This document shows, one piece after another, positions 47,718 through 61,273 of a DNA stretch of 64,000 nt. How positions within the stretch are numbered: position 1 is the stretch's first letter; every line of letters begins with the position of its first letter. The stretch comes from Erythrophleum ivorense. Taxonomy: Eukaryota; Streptophyta; Magnoliopsida; Fabales; Fabaceae. The stretch lies in the NCBI GenBank assembly GCA_026724425.1, contig JAIUCV010000652.1, positions 372,001 to 436,000 of the forward strand, read 5' to 3'. A model generated the notes under the pieces. That model ran no database searches. It had not been told where the DNA came from and saw only the letters and a program-made list of their open reading frames with translations. The translations under genes were made by a program, and so were the position numbers.

Positions 47718-49428
47718 TGTAACACCATGTTTATTTAGCCTTTCTTCATATCATTCCTAGTCACTTTTCCTTGGCATAGCACAATTAGTAGAAAAATTCA
47801 ATTAAAATATTTCATTATCTTGCCTTATGTTATACTTAAATTTTTCATTTTGCTTTTTGTGGGCTATATGAATTCATCCATCTCATTCTCCTATTTAAAT
47901 ACATACATACAACTCAAAATCATCTCAAATTATGGCCCACAACTTGATCTCATAGCACACATCCATAAAATAATACAAGTTCACTTTGGGTCTAGCTTGA
48001 CAGATTTTTTGTGCCACTTTGGAAAATTATAATTAAATCCAAAAAAATCAAAATCAATCAACCTATAGCTTTTTAGAAATATCTGGATGTTAAATTTATT
48101 CTAAAAATAATACGAAAATATCATTTGGACCACATTTGACAATAGAAAAGTACCAAAGGTCCATCTACCTAGGTTTTCTATCACAGATTACTGATAGAAA
48201 ATCCAAAACCTCATAACTAATTCTAGAAAAATCTAAATCAATCACACTATACCATTCTAGAAAGCTACAGACATCTAATATATTCTAAAAATAATTCCAA
48301 ACCAATGCAATAGCCTTACACTAGTAGAAATCGATGGAATAGTACATAAACTCAGCTGGCACTATAGTACTACCATAAAACTTCAAAAATTCATATCTCT
48401 CTACTTAGATATCCAATTAGGGTGAACTTAGTGGCTATAGAAATTTTATCATGTCTAGTTTTTGCCTATAAAATTTCATGAGCATTAGACACCATTTGTC
48501 CCTCAAATGACACAAGAGAAGAAATTGACCAAATGAATAGTAACCATACCAAAATAGCTTAAATTTGGCAACTTTGAAAATTCATAATTAATTCCACAGA
48601 GCTCCAAATAATCTAATCTCTAACTTATCAAAATCTCTAGATGAAATCTATATGCATGCTAAATTTCAAGAGAAAATTCGTTCATTTGGTCAAAATGTGT
48701 CATAGGATTGCAAAATAGCTCTTTTATGCTTCTTAAAGGGTCACCAAATGATCAAATTTGCTCCCAAGGCTTTCATGGCCACTTGAGCACGTGGAAAGGC
48801 ACCAAAATGGTCTACTAAACATGTCTCAAAGGTGTACAAATCTAGATTTCACAAACTCACTCTCTCACCCCAAGGAATACACAAGAATACATAAGTTAAA
48901 TCTTGCCATTCAACATCAAGAAAAAGCTACAACATCCACATGGCATCAAATCTCATTCATATACAATATATCCATATATTTACAAGTTCTCATGGGTTCA
49001 TAATCATATACAGCATTTGATTACATCATATGCCATTCATATGGCTACAAAATGGTAAAATCACACACTTGGTTATCAATCTCCTTCCTTTATGCTTGGT
49101 GGCTTCCATTCCTTGACTCACTTGGTTTACCTAGACATGTTAAACATATGGGAAGGAAGGGATGAGATTCTAAGAATCCCAATAGCTCTTCTCCCTTTCA
49201 ACCACACATAAAGAATGCAAATCCAAGTCTAAAAATACATACATAAATATCATTAAGCATATAATCATTCATGGAACATTTCTTGCATTCAAAAAGTCAT
49301 AAAAATCATACATAGGTTTGCCAAGAAGATGGTTTAGCCTTACCCACTTCTCTTGAGAGATTTTGGACTTGCCTCACCTACTTTCTTAAAGGGCTTTTAA
49401 CGAAGCCTCACTCTTGGAAGACTTTTGG

Positions 49429-52400
49429 TGTAACACCATATATTTCTAGCATGCTTCCGATCATTTCTAAGTCTCACATGATCAATTGAACAAAAGGGAA
49501 TGGAAAATGACATTAAAATAATGCCTTATTTCGCGTTACGTCGCGTCTAAAAATTTCATTCAGTGTCACACGGACCATATGAGCTCATACAACACGTTCT
49601 CATATTTAATTACATACATACAACTCATTTTCATAACCAAAGTTGGCCCACAACTCGTGGAACTCAAAGGGGACCATCAAATTCACACTCTTATTTTCGG
49701 CCAGAATTTTAGTTTTTCTGTCACAACTTCGGAAATTCATAACTAAATCCACAAAATTCAAAATCCAACAAAATTTACCATTCTAGAAAGCTCTGGATGT
49801 CTATCCCATGATAAAAATAGTTTCAGCTCATGAATCATTAAGGGAAGAACATTTGACATCCGAAAAGCCACGGGGGTTGCTGCTGTCTGGGCCACTGATT
49901 CAGTTTACTGATAGGAAGTTTCAAAATTTGTAACTAATTCTAGAAAAATTGAAATCATTCATTCTTGGCCATTCTGGAAATCTACACATGTCTAATTTAT
50001 TCTAAAAATATGCCCAGGCCATGAAACATAACACAGAAAACGTTTGACACGCAAAAAGGGGTTAAGGTTCGGACAGCTATTGGTACTGATGCAAGTGTCT
50101 GCTATGAACTTCGAAAATGTCCAATTAATTTCACAAAAATTTAATCCATGTAAATAATACCAATTTGGAAATCTATGAACGTTAAATTTATGGTAAAAAT
50201 ATACTTAGACCAGAGAAAGCACGTCTAGCTACCCAAATTCAATGGAACAATGACTCAGGTCATGTTGAGATACTGCTAGTGTCCCAGAAATTCAAAAATT
50301 CATATCTCTCAGCTCAGACCTCCAAATGAGGTGCTTCTAGTTGTTACAAGTCACTGTGAATGCCTAGTTTCTAACTATAAAATTTCGTAGCCATTGGACC
50401 ACGTTTGCCCCTCGGATGACACAATTTCAAAACTGACCAAATGAACAGTACCAGTGCAAATCCGAAATTCTGATACCAACTTTGAAAAATCATAGAAAAT
50501 TCCATAGACCTCCAAATGACCTGATCTTTGGCTTCCCAAAAAGCTCTAGGCAAGATCTACTTGCATGCAAAATATCAAGTCAAGAAGAGGTCATTTGGTC
50601 AGATTTTGCCACAGCTCAAGCTTATGGCAATTTTGGTCCCAACAAGAGGCAACTTTGGTTCAAATGGGCCATCCATGGTTCCACACACATTTGAGCAACT
50701 TAGAAAGCATAAATATAGCATAAATAAGTCTCTCATAAGGTCTGAACTCTCATGCAACTCAAATTCACCATGCCAATTCCATAAACATACATACACAAAT
50801 GGGCTCCCAAGTGGTCAAAATACATAATTCTACTCATTAGACTTTATTCTTGATACATACACTAACTTTACATAGTTTTACACTTGTTCAAAGTGTCATG
50901 GTTCAAAAATAACATTTACATATCTACTTTTACATTCTAGTCATCATAGTATATCAAAATAGAAAGGTTTGCCAAGAGATGGAGATTTAAGCTCCTTGGC
51001 TTCCATCCTTTGGATCTTGAACTCCACCTAGATCATATGAGATGAGAGAAAGGAGAGGGTGAGATTCATTGAATCTCAATAGCTCATACACCTATTCAAT
51101 CACATTTTCAAGGCATATAATATGTCAAGGGTACAAGTATGCAACTACTCAATCGATGAAGCATTCAATTTCCACATTTTTATGTCACAAACACATGTCG
51201 AGAATAAGAATGAGCTCTAGGGACTTTTGGGTTGGCCTCACCCCATTTCTAGGACTTTTGGATTGCCTCACTCTTGGTTTTTGGGACTTTTGACTTAGCC
51301 TCACCCATCCAAGGGATTTTTGGCCTTGTCTCACCCATGCTATGAGACTTTTGGCACTACCTCACCCTTATGAGCCATTTCCATCATTCAAAGACATTCA
51401 AGAAAGCATATTGGTACCAAAATAGCAACATAACATCAAGTGGCATGTCTCAAACATATAAACATACACACAAGCACACAATGACACCATATGCAACAAG
51501 AAAATGCAATAAGAAAAGGTGGAGAGCTACCTTGGTGCAAATTCAAGCTTTACTTTGTTTGTTTCTTCTCCTTTTCGGTTCCACAAATACAAGGAGGTGG
51601 GGTTGGATTTCTTTGGCCTATTCACAATAAACAACACTAAATTATACTCTTGGAACAAATATGACATCCAACTCACTCTTAAGACTACACTTTGGTCTAT
51701 TTGTCACAATATGGTTCCATTAAGGACCTAATGAAGCAACTACCATAATTAACATTCTTGGTTCCATTCTCTTGCCATATTTAGACCTCTTGACCTCATT
51801 TAAGGTCCTTGAAGCCATCACACACTCACTTTCACAAACCTAAGTCCATGTTGCTTCATAAGGTTACATTATGGAAGCCATTGCCTCATCTCCCAACCTA
51901 AGGCTTCTAAATTTTTTTCAAGGGTTTTTTCCTATCTTCTTTTATCATATAAAGTCCCAAATCAAGATTGGAACCATTTAAAATACTCCCTAGCTATCTC
52001 TAAGGGTCTTGACCTAGTTATGCTTCCATTAAAAACCCATGGAGTTTGGGATTTTTCCTTAATAGATAGGGCACTTGGGAGGCTCCCTAGGAGTCTTAGA
52101 AACTCAAACAAATGCTCACATATGATGGGGAGGTCTTGAATCAACCCAGATTTTAACTTATGTTCAAGCACCCTACACTTTTCCAACTTGAGTTTTACTA
52201 GTTTTTCATGCATTTCTTTAGTATAATCTATCTTCCTATGGCTTAGTGTGATGGATTCTTTTGGATTATAAAACAGAAACTCTTCCCTCTTCATGGTTCT
52301 GGTTGAGACATCCTACCATGGAAGAGGAGAAGGAGAAAAAGAAGCAACAAAGGGAGAGAAACTACCTTGCAATCAAGCTTCCTTCAAAAGCCCTTCCTCT

Positions 52401-53223
52401 TCCCTCTTTCTCCTCCTTAAATTTCGGATTTCCCTTCTCTGATCTGGACCCAAATCAGCACCAAAAATTACATTAAAACCATGGAAAGATGAAGCAAGAA
52501 GGGAGGATGAAGTTTCAAGAGGAAAGAGCATGAAAACCTTACACTTTCTCATCCTTTCTTTAGCTTTTCTTCCTCCAAAATTTCCTCCCTTTGTGCGCCT
52601 AAGACAGCAGCTCCATTTCTGAGTTTTGGACAGAAGAAAGTCGGTTTAGAGAGGGGGGAGCTGAACATGACTTAAAAAGGGAGTTTGGAAGCTTCTTTTG
52701 TGCACTTTGTTTCCACTTTTTCCCTTCTATAATGGCCTTTTCGGTTTGACTTCGTTTTAGTTCCTTTTTAAGAACCTTCTTTTCCATCATAAAATTAAGA
52801 TTCCCAATTTAATAAAATGCCTTTGGAATTACTCAAATTGGAGCTAAAACCTTCCCGAACGAACCAGTCAAAGTTTAGGTCAACTGACGTCGGAAAGAGT
52901 ACACCGGAGAGGCTTTACCAGTCCCGGGGCTTCCTATGGTTTTTGGGGCCTCTGAGAACCCTGGGCAACTCAAATTTTCCATTTAAAAAGCCCTCCTAAG
53001 TGTTTTTCAAAGATTGCACTTATTTACGAAAATGCCACTGGCCTTTCGACAAATTTTTCGAATCACTCCAACCCTAGTTTTTGGGCAACTCAAGGCTCAA
53101 ATCCTTGTTTTCCATTATTTAAAATTTTATTCAAATTTTATTTGGCCTTGAATCACTCATCTCAGGGGACTTGCTTTTCAAACCGGCCTGTTCCAGCGAT
53201 TGTACAACGTACCGGGCGTTACA
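49429..53223 (-). mobile_element. P: solo LTR of family A (3.80 kb)
   Basis: Ends tgtaacacca and gggcgttaca, perfect TSD tttgg (49424-49428 and 53224-53228). The subgroup begins TGTAACGCCCGG on the minus strand. First donor TAAG|GTTTTC (52536-52537), second donor CAAG|GTAG (52364-52365), third donor near 51523, last acceptor 51028-51029; the first acceptor has decayed (GG for AG). CG dinucleotides are more frequent than in neighbours, for example at both ends, suggesting a younger copy. Confidence 0.92.
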
Positions 53224-53677
53224 TTTGGCTTTGTCTCAACTATTCTTGGGGACTTTTGGCTTATCCTCACCCTAACTAAAGAACTTTTGGCTTCACCATA
53301 CTCAAGCAAACCAAAACATGTTCTTAGAGTATCATTTAAGTGCATAGCATAACATCATGGTATCATGGCATTTAGATACATGCTAAAACAATTTTCATGG
53401 CTCAAAGCATACATACACACATTCAAAGACAACACAAACATCCACTCATGCATGAGAGAAAGAAGAGAGAGCTACCTTGGTTACAAATGCACACTTTTCT
53501 TCTTGAATTTGGTTCCTCTCCCTCAGCCATGTACTCACAAGAAGGTGGAACTTGATTCCTTTGGCCTAAATACATTACATGGAAGCCAATTACACTCTTA
53601 GAACAATTTCTAAAGCTTTACATGCACTAGAAAAGCTAGCTTGTTTCTAAAGTTCAATTATGGTTCCATAAGGCACT

Positions 53678-56244
53678 TGATAAATGCTAGTTTTATATAC
53701 ATGAATCCTCCTAATTTTGGCACTTTAATAATTAAATATGGCTTAATGGATGTAATTGAATGGAATTTTATTTTAATGGGCCATTTTCTATATTTTAGGA
53801 ATTAATTTCCAAATTTTTTTATGGGGGAATAGCTTGAGTGGGAATTTGAATTGGAGAAGAGATGAAGTTTCAAGTGTGCAAGTGTGCAATTTCAAAGAGG
53901 GAATAATGGTTCACATGTTTAATGGAATTTTGGAAATTAAAATTGGAAAAATGGGAGAATGAATTGTGGTTGGCACATGGATGGGATGCTCTCTCATTTC
54001 ATGCATTATATGCATGGCACATTTACATGGTTATACATCAGCTACACACACACATCATTCACATTACAGCTCTCATCCACTCACACTTTCTCTTCCATTC
54101 ACATGCACTACTCCCTCATTCATGTAGTATATGTCTAGTAGCTCATACTTGGAAGTCACACACATGGTCACACCCCACTTTAGTTAGCACATAGAGAAGC
54201 CACGGGCTACACCAAAACATGCACTCACTTGCACATTGCACACTCCACAATGCTCAAGTTGCCATGAGTCTAGCTCACTTACATATACATAGCAGCCCTT
54301 TCATATCACCTCACTCTACAAAGCACTTGAATGAAGCTCATGTCATCACACACTAGCTACGAGCTCTAACAATAACATATAAAGCTCACATGGGTAGGAG
54401 GTTTTAAATGACAGATGAGGGCACAGGTTTAGTGAAGAAGAAGACACAAGAGAAGAGAGACTCAAACTTACATGGAAAGTTGATGTGGTAAAGTATGAAA
54501 TAAAGGCAGCACGTGATCATTTAAAGGAATCAAAGAAACTCGCATAGCAGCTACATGAAAGGAAAACGGAGACTCAAAAACATAAGTTTAGGAGGACATA
54601 TGAAGCAAGAGCTGGGAGGAGAAGTTATGTGACCAAAACAGAGCCATGCATGGGATTATATCAAGAAGAAGAAGCAGCTAAATAGGGAAGAAGACATGAG
54701 AACAAGTGAAGAACAAGTGCAAAAGGTTTTCACGTGGAGATGATTCAAGAAACACGAGCTAGAGAAGAGAACATGGAGCAAAACAAGGAGGAAGCAAAGC
54801 CATGTGAGGGGATTAATAAAAATACACACGAACAAAATGTGCGAAGAGAAAGGGCTGCTCCAAGAGGAATCATCATCCATTCACGAAGGTAGCCACACAT
54901 TAATTTATCCATCATTCATACAATCTAGAACACGTGATTAAGAAAGAGGTTGGGCACGTGATTTTTAATAGGGAGAGGTTGAGAATAATATAAGAAAAAG
55001 CCATGGAATTGCATGTGAGAAGTGTGTGAGGAGAGGCTGAATGGAATCTACACAGAACACTTGACACCCTAGATCAAGAAGAGAGAAGCTTATGAATAGA
55101 ATGAGAAGCATGGATAATTTTTTATATTATATTTAGCTTCACAGCGAGGCCCACACTTATACACACAAGAAGGAAGCTACGAGCAATTGGAACAAAAGAA
55201 GAAGCATGTGAAAGTGAGGCATGAGAAGGGAACGTGATTTATTAAAAACACATTGAAGCAGTAGGCATACGGGGGATTCCATCGAATAAATAGATAGATC
55301 ATTCATTCTTCCATCATCCACTCTCTAGGTAGTAGCTACATCTCCTATCTTTCATTCCATTTCCTTTATCAACTTCCATTTCTAATGAAGCTTTAATTCT
55401 CTTGAATGGCTAGCTTGGAAGAAGACTCTTAGAGAAGCTTGAATCTATGGATTATAAATAGAATTTTGGCTAAGATTTTTCTAATTTTCTACACTTTTCC
55501 TTTTTCTTGTACATGCTTGGTTGAGATGTATTTGATTGAGATTGATGTAGTTGTAATTAGTGGTTGGTTAGACACTAATTAAGATACTTTTTGACTAATT
55601 AATTGATTAATTAAGTACTAAAATTTTCATTTCTCCTTAAATTTCTCATGTACGTAATCAAGGTGTTCGATGAAATGCATGAATGAGATTATGTGCTTAA
55701 TTGTTTGATTTAAGGATTTCTTAGAGTTTAATTGGTTGATTGAACATCTTAGGGTGATAATTCAGAGGCTAATTAATCGATTAATCAATCAAATTAAAGT
55801 GTTTATTGATCCTAAAAGCAAGAATTAATGATTTAGTGTAGGATTGAGGTTTCAATTCAATATTAAATTGTTAATTTCTTGAATCTTGAATAGTAATTCA
55901 AGATCATTTGCCATGGATACAATTAGGGACTCTTAGACCAGAATTAATTAGAATAGATAATGATAGTGGATATCAAGGAATGAATCCAAAGCTAATCACA
56001 TGTCTATTATTCAACATTAGTACATGCAATTAGGTAGTGATTAGGAACTTTAATTCAATTTTATTTTAATTAGTTTAATTAGATTAAATTCCCCTTAAAT
56101 TAGGTATTTCTAGGATCTTTTTACACTTAGAATACCCAATTAAACGTTGAATTTCATTTCAAGGGAGATGACCTAGGTTGTGTCACTAACTATATATTTT
56201 CTTAACCTAGTTTTATTTTGGAGGTTGTGTGACAAAACCTCTCA
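53678..56244. mobile_element. T: solo LTR-like insert of a different lineage
   Basis: 2,567 bp, ends TGATAAATGC...CTCTCA, TSD gcact/gcacc (53673-53677 and 56245-56249, one transition). After removing it, LTR N reads on without gap. No similarity to families A, B or C. The TGATAAATGCTAG start recalls LTRs of Tat/Ogre-type Ty3/gypsy elements (from memory, unverified). It contains a purine-rich central part (54400-55200) and AT-rich ends. No coding domain seen. Confidence 0.72.
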
Positions 56245-56673
56245 GCACCTAATGAAGTAACCTTGGGAAGACATAATCTTGGATCCATTTATTCCTTTCA
56301 TCTATGAATCTTGACTCCATTTAGACCTCTTGGAGCCATCACACAATCATTTCAAGGAGCCTAGGTAGGTGTTGCTTCATTATGCTACAATATGGAGCAT
56401 ATATCTCAATTACACTTTCTAGGCTTTCTAAAATTTTTTCAAAGCTTCCTCTCATATTCTCCCATCATATATGATGCAAAGCTAAGCTTGAAAGAAATTA
56501 AAACACTCCCTAGCTGCATGAACCCTCCTTGGCCGAGGCTATGCTTCCATATGGCACTAATGGAGTTGTTTTGATTTCTTTGATGGGAAAAGCATATGGG
56601 AGGCTTCTTTGATGTCTTAAGAACTCATACAAACTCTTAGACACCTTAAATCATGGCTAGAAAGCTTCTTGCA

Positions 56674-59600
56674 TGCAACACTATAGATTTCTAGCTTTGC
56701 CTTATGCTATTTCTAGGTCTCATGCCATGGATTTCTTAAGAACACAAGGAAATGGCATATAAAAAGTGAATATTTTTGCGTTGCATAGGGGATGAATTTC
56801 CATTCAGTGTCTCGTAGATCATGTGAGCTCATGTATCACATTCTCATATTTAATTACATAGATGCAACTCAATTCTATCACCAAAAGTGGCCTAGAACTC
56901 ATGTATGTGCAAGAAACACATAAAATATCATAGTGTAGTCTCGACAAGAATTTCATACTTTCTATCACAAAATTTGAAAAATTATAATTAATTATAGAAA
57001 AATCAAAATGATGTATTCTTTATTATTTTGGAAAGCCATAGATGTCTACTTTATACTAAAAATATGTCTAGGTCATGAATCATCAAGTAGAAGACGTTTG
57101 ACATTTAAAAAGCACCCAAGGTCGCAGCTGCCTAGGCTACTATCATAAATTTTGGAAATTCATAACTAATTCTACAAAAATCCAAATCATCTAAATTTGG
57201 TCAAAATGAGAAGATACAGATGTTAAATTTAAGGGACAAATATCTCTAGATCAAGCCAAGTTCATTTAAGAACTGAATTATTATGGAATAGTACTAGAGG
57301 CCAAGTGGCATTACTGGTACTGATATGAAACTTCAAAAATTCATAACTCTCTGCTTAGACCTCCAATGAGGTGATCTTGGTGGCCACAAAAAACTTATTA
57401 CCTCTAGTTTATTCTTGTAAACTTTCACAAGCATTAGACACCATTTGATGATTGGATGACATAGAACACAAAACTGACCATATGAATAGTACATGCACCA
57501 AAACAGCAAAAAAATCTCAACTTTGAAAATTCATAATTAATTCTGTAGAGCTCTAATTTTTCTATACTTTAGCTTCCCAAAAAGCTCTCAATAAGCTTTA
57601 CATGTCTGAAAATTTTCATGGGAAGATTCATAGGAAAATTTTAGGGCTTTTACTAGCATCAAAGTGTCCAATTTTGCTTCTAAAGCTTGTGTGGCCACTT
57701 GAGCAACGTGGAAATGCACCAAAATGACTCTCTAAACTTGTTTCAAAGGTGCATCAACCCAGATTTTGGAAACTCACACTCTCACCCCATGCTATACACA
57801 AATTCTCATAATGCTAGTCTTGTCATTACATACACAAATTGCACCATACCATTCATACAACATTAAATCTCATTTGTACATGATACATTAGCATAATTAC
57901 ACATGCTCATAAGGTCATAGAACATATACAATAATGGATTACAACCTTTGCAACTCATATGGCCTTAAAGAAGCAAAATCCAGGCTCTTTGATGTCATAC
58001 TCTCATCTTCTAAGTTGTTGGCTCCCATTACCTTGTTCTCTTGGTCCACCTAAAATTTTAGAACATTAGAGAGGAGGGAATGAGATTCAAATAATCTTAA
58101 TAGCTCATCTCCCTTTCAATCATACATAAAGTATACAATACAAGCCTTGAAAATGCATGCATGGATATATTGAAACATGTGAGCATTCAAGAGACATCCT
58201 TGGCATTTAAGCAAGTCATACATAGCTTACATAGGCTTGCCAATTGAGTAGATTAGCCTCACCCATTCACTTGTGAATTTTGGATTGCCTCATCCATTTT
58301 CTTTAAGAGGTTTTTGACTCAACCTTACTCTTGGGAGTCAACCTCACTCTTGGAAGACTCTTTACTTTTTCTCAACCAAGTTTAAGTGTTCTTGGCTCAT
58401 CCTTACCATGGCTAGAGGGTTCTTAGCTTCTCCACACCCAAGCAAACCAAGACAAGTATATAAAACATCATTTGAATGTATAAAACATCATCATGATGCT
58501 ATGGAATAAGGGCTCATGCTAAAATACTTTTTATAACTTAAAACATACTTGTACGCACTCAAAGGCAATGTAAGCACACATTCATGCATGAAGGAAGGTG
58601 GAGAGAGCTACTCTGCTCGCATTTACACACTTTTTCCTTCAGTCTTAATTCCTCTCCCTTGACTTCACACACCCAAGAAGGTAGAGATCATTTGGCCTAG
58701 ACACATTATATTGAAGCTAATTATACTCTTGAATCAAATTCTAAGGCCACACAATCACTAGAAAAGCTAGGCAACTCATAAGGCTCTTTTATGGTTCCAT
58801 AATGTATTTAATGAAGCAACCTTTGAAAAACATCATCTTGGATCCATTCTCTCCATCTATTTATGATTCTTGAGTCTATTTAAACCTCTTGGAGTCATCA
58901 CACAATTAATTTTAGGAGCCTAGCTAGGTGTTATTTCTTTACGCCATATTATGGAACATATAAGGCTATCTCACTATCTATGGTTCCTAAAATTTTTCCA
59001 ATGCTTCCTCTCATATTCTCCCATCATACATGGTGCAAGACTAAGCTTGGAAGGAATTAAAACATTCCCTAGGTGCATGAACTCTCCTTGGCCAAAGCTA
59101 TGCTTCCATATGGCACCAATGGAGTTTCTTTGCTTCCTTTGATGGGAGAATCATGTAGGAAGCTCTCTTGGTGTCTTAGGAACTCATATGAACACTTAAA
59201 CATCATAAAATATGGTAGGGTTAATGTTAGAGTTCAAGGTACAATCAAAACCCTAGCCTCCCTATCTTGCAAATCCATGGCTTTTACTTGAATTTCTTAG
59301 CATATTCTTACTCTCCTCCCTTAATTTCATAGAATTCATCCTTGGTTCTACCCAAAATTCAAACCCTTTTGTAGCTACATATATGGGGCGAAATAAGGAG
59401 AACAAGGGTGGAGGAATAGCTACCATAAGATGGAGATTTTACCTTGTTTCCATAGCTTTTCTTACTTGTTTCTCACTTTCCTTGGCCTCCTTTCTTCAAA
59501 TCTGAATTTTCCCCTTTGTTCTTCCCTTAAAACAGATCCATAAACTTTAATAAAACCATAAGAAAGAAAGAGGAGAAGGAGGAGAAGAAGTTTGGTGAAG

Positions 59601-60353
59601 AAAAGTGCTTGAAAAACTAAGATTTTCATACCTTTCTTGCCTTGCTTTTCCCTTTCTTCTTGCCTCCTCTTGTGGACCTCATCCTTAGAGTTTCTCTCTA
59701 GTTTAGGGTAGAAACAAATGTGGCTAAATGAAGTGAGGAGGTGGGGCACCTCATATATATAGGGAGGTTTAAAAAGGACTTTTCAAAAATTCTCATTTTA
59801 CCCTTTGTTCTTGGCATTTTTGTTTCTAACTCTTTTTAGCTCCCTTTTGAGAACCATCTTTTTTATTATAAAATTTAGGTCCTCAATTTAGTGAAATGCC
59901 TTTGGAATCACTCAAATCAGAGCTAAAACCTTCTCAAACGAATCCATCAAAGTTTGGGTACAACGATGTTGGAAAATGTCCATCGAAGGGGTTTTAACTG
60001 TCCCGAGGCTTCTCATGGTTTTCAGAGCCTCTAAGAACCTTGGAGAACTCAAAAATTTCATTTAAAAAGCCATCCTATGTGAATTCCAAAATTTGCTCAA
60101 AATGACGAAACTACCCTTACATTTCGTTAACCTTTCATTACATTTCGTTTCTTCATTCTAGCTCTGTTTTTCTTTCCGTCTGAGCCTGGGATTCTTATTT
60201 TTTGGAGTCTAGAATGCTTCCCAAATTTTTTGGGAGCTCAACTAAGTTATTTTGGGGACTTCCTTTTGTATCTGGTGAATTTCGTATGCTATGGAGAAAT
60301 CGTACGTTACGTTTCTCCCGTTTTCTCTCATTTTCAGAGAATCGGATATTACA
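56674..60353 (-). mobile_element. Q: solo LTR of family A (3.68 kb)
   Basis: Begins tgcaacacta (TGT changed to TGC) and ends atattaca. Flanks ttgca (56669-56673) and ctaca (60354-60358) fit a TSD with two transitions. Full leader layout: TATA 59754-59761, first donor 59630-59631, first acceptor 59526-59527, 83-bp block 59443-59525, second donor 59441-59442, 85-bp block 58612-58696, last acceptor 58050-58051. Closest to G in its terminal sequence. Confidence 0.88.
59754..59761 (-). promoter_or_regulatory. TATA box of LTR Q
   Basis: tatatata, 122 bp upstream of the first donor. Confidence 0.6.
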
Positions 60354-60877
60354 CTACAAACCAAGGTATAAGTAAAACCCTAGGCTAGATATCTTGCAAA
60401 TCAATAGTTCTTTCTTAGATTCCTTTGCATATTTTTATTTTCCACACTCTAAATCCTAAGATTCATCCTTGGTTTTGTCAAAATTTCAACTCCTCTTGGC
60501 TGTCCATATGTGGGATGAAATACTCAAGAAGAAGAATAAGGAGGATCAAGCATGAAAGTAGCAAAATACCTTATTTTCCCAGCCTTTATTGGATGCTTCT
60601 TCCTTTGCTTAGATCCTCCTCTTGAAATTCAAAATTTCCCCCCTTGGTCTGACCTCAAAACAGACCCAAATACATCACTAAATCTATAAAAAGAAAGAAG
60701 AGAAGGAGGAGAACAAGGTCAGTAAAGGAAGAAGCATGAAAACCATGGATTTATTACCTTTTTGCTTAGTTTTTTCTTCCCTTCTTCCTCCCTCTTAGTG
60801 TGCCACTTCAAGGAGCTTAGGGCTTTATTTTGGTGTAAATGAAAGTCAGCCAAGGTGATAGGAAGAAATGGGGGTGC

Positions 60878-60885
60878 TATATATA
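60878..60885 (-). promoter_or_regulatory. TATA box of LTR N
   Basis: tatatata, 120 bp upstream of the first donor. Confidence 0.6.
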
Positions 60886-61273
60886 GGCTAGGGGCCCATT
60901 TAAGACATTTCAAATTTTTAATTTTGCCCTTCGTTCTTGACTATTTTATTTTAGGCTCATTTCAACTCCTTTTTTAGAATTGTTTTTTCCATCATAAAAT
61001 TTAAGTTCTCTAACCTCTAAATAGCCTTTGGAATCACTCAAATCTAGTCTAAAACCTTTTCGAACAAAAGGGTCAAAGTTTAGGATCACTGACGTTCTAA
61101 ATCGTTTTAACTATTCTAGCAATTCCTATAGTTTTTAGGGCTTCTAAGAACCCCAAAAAACTCATTTTTTCCATTTAGAAATCCCTCCTATGATTTTTCC
61201 AAAAAGTGCCCAAAATTATAAAAATGCCACTGCATCTTCATTGAATTTCGTCTGGTCATTCTAGCTCCGTTCT

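Noticed and set aside
53922..54194. Open frame of 90 codons on the plus strand in insert T
   Set aside because: Composition is driven by cac/cat-rich low-complexity sequence and it has no domain pattern or ribosome-start support.
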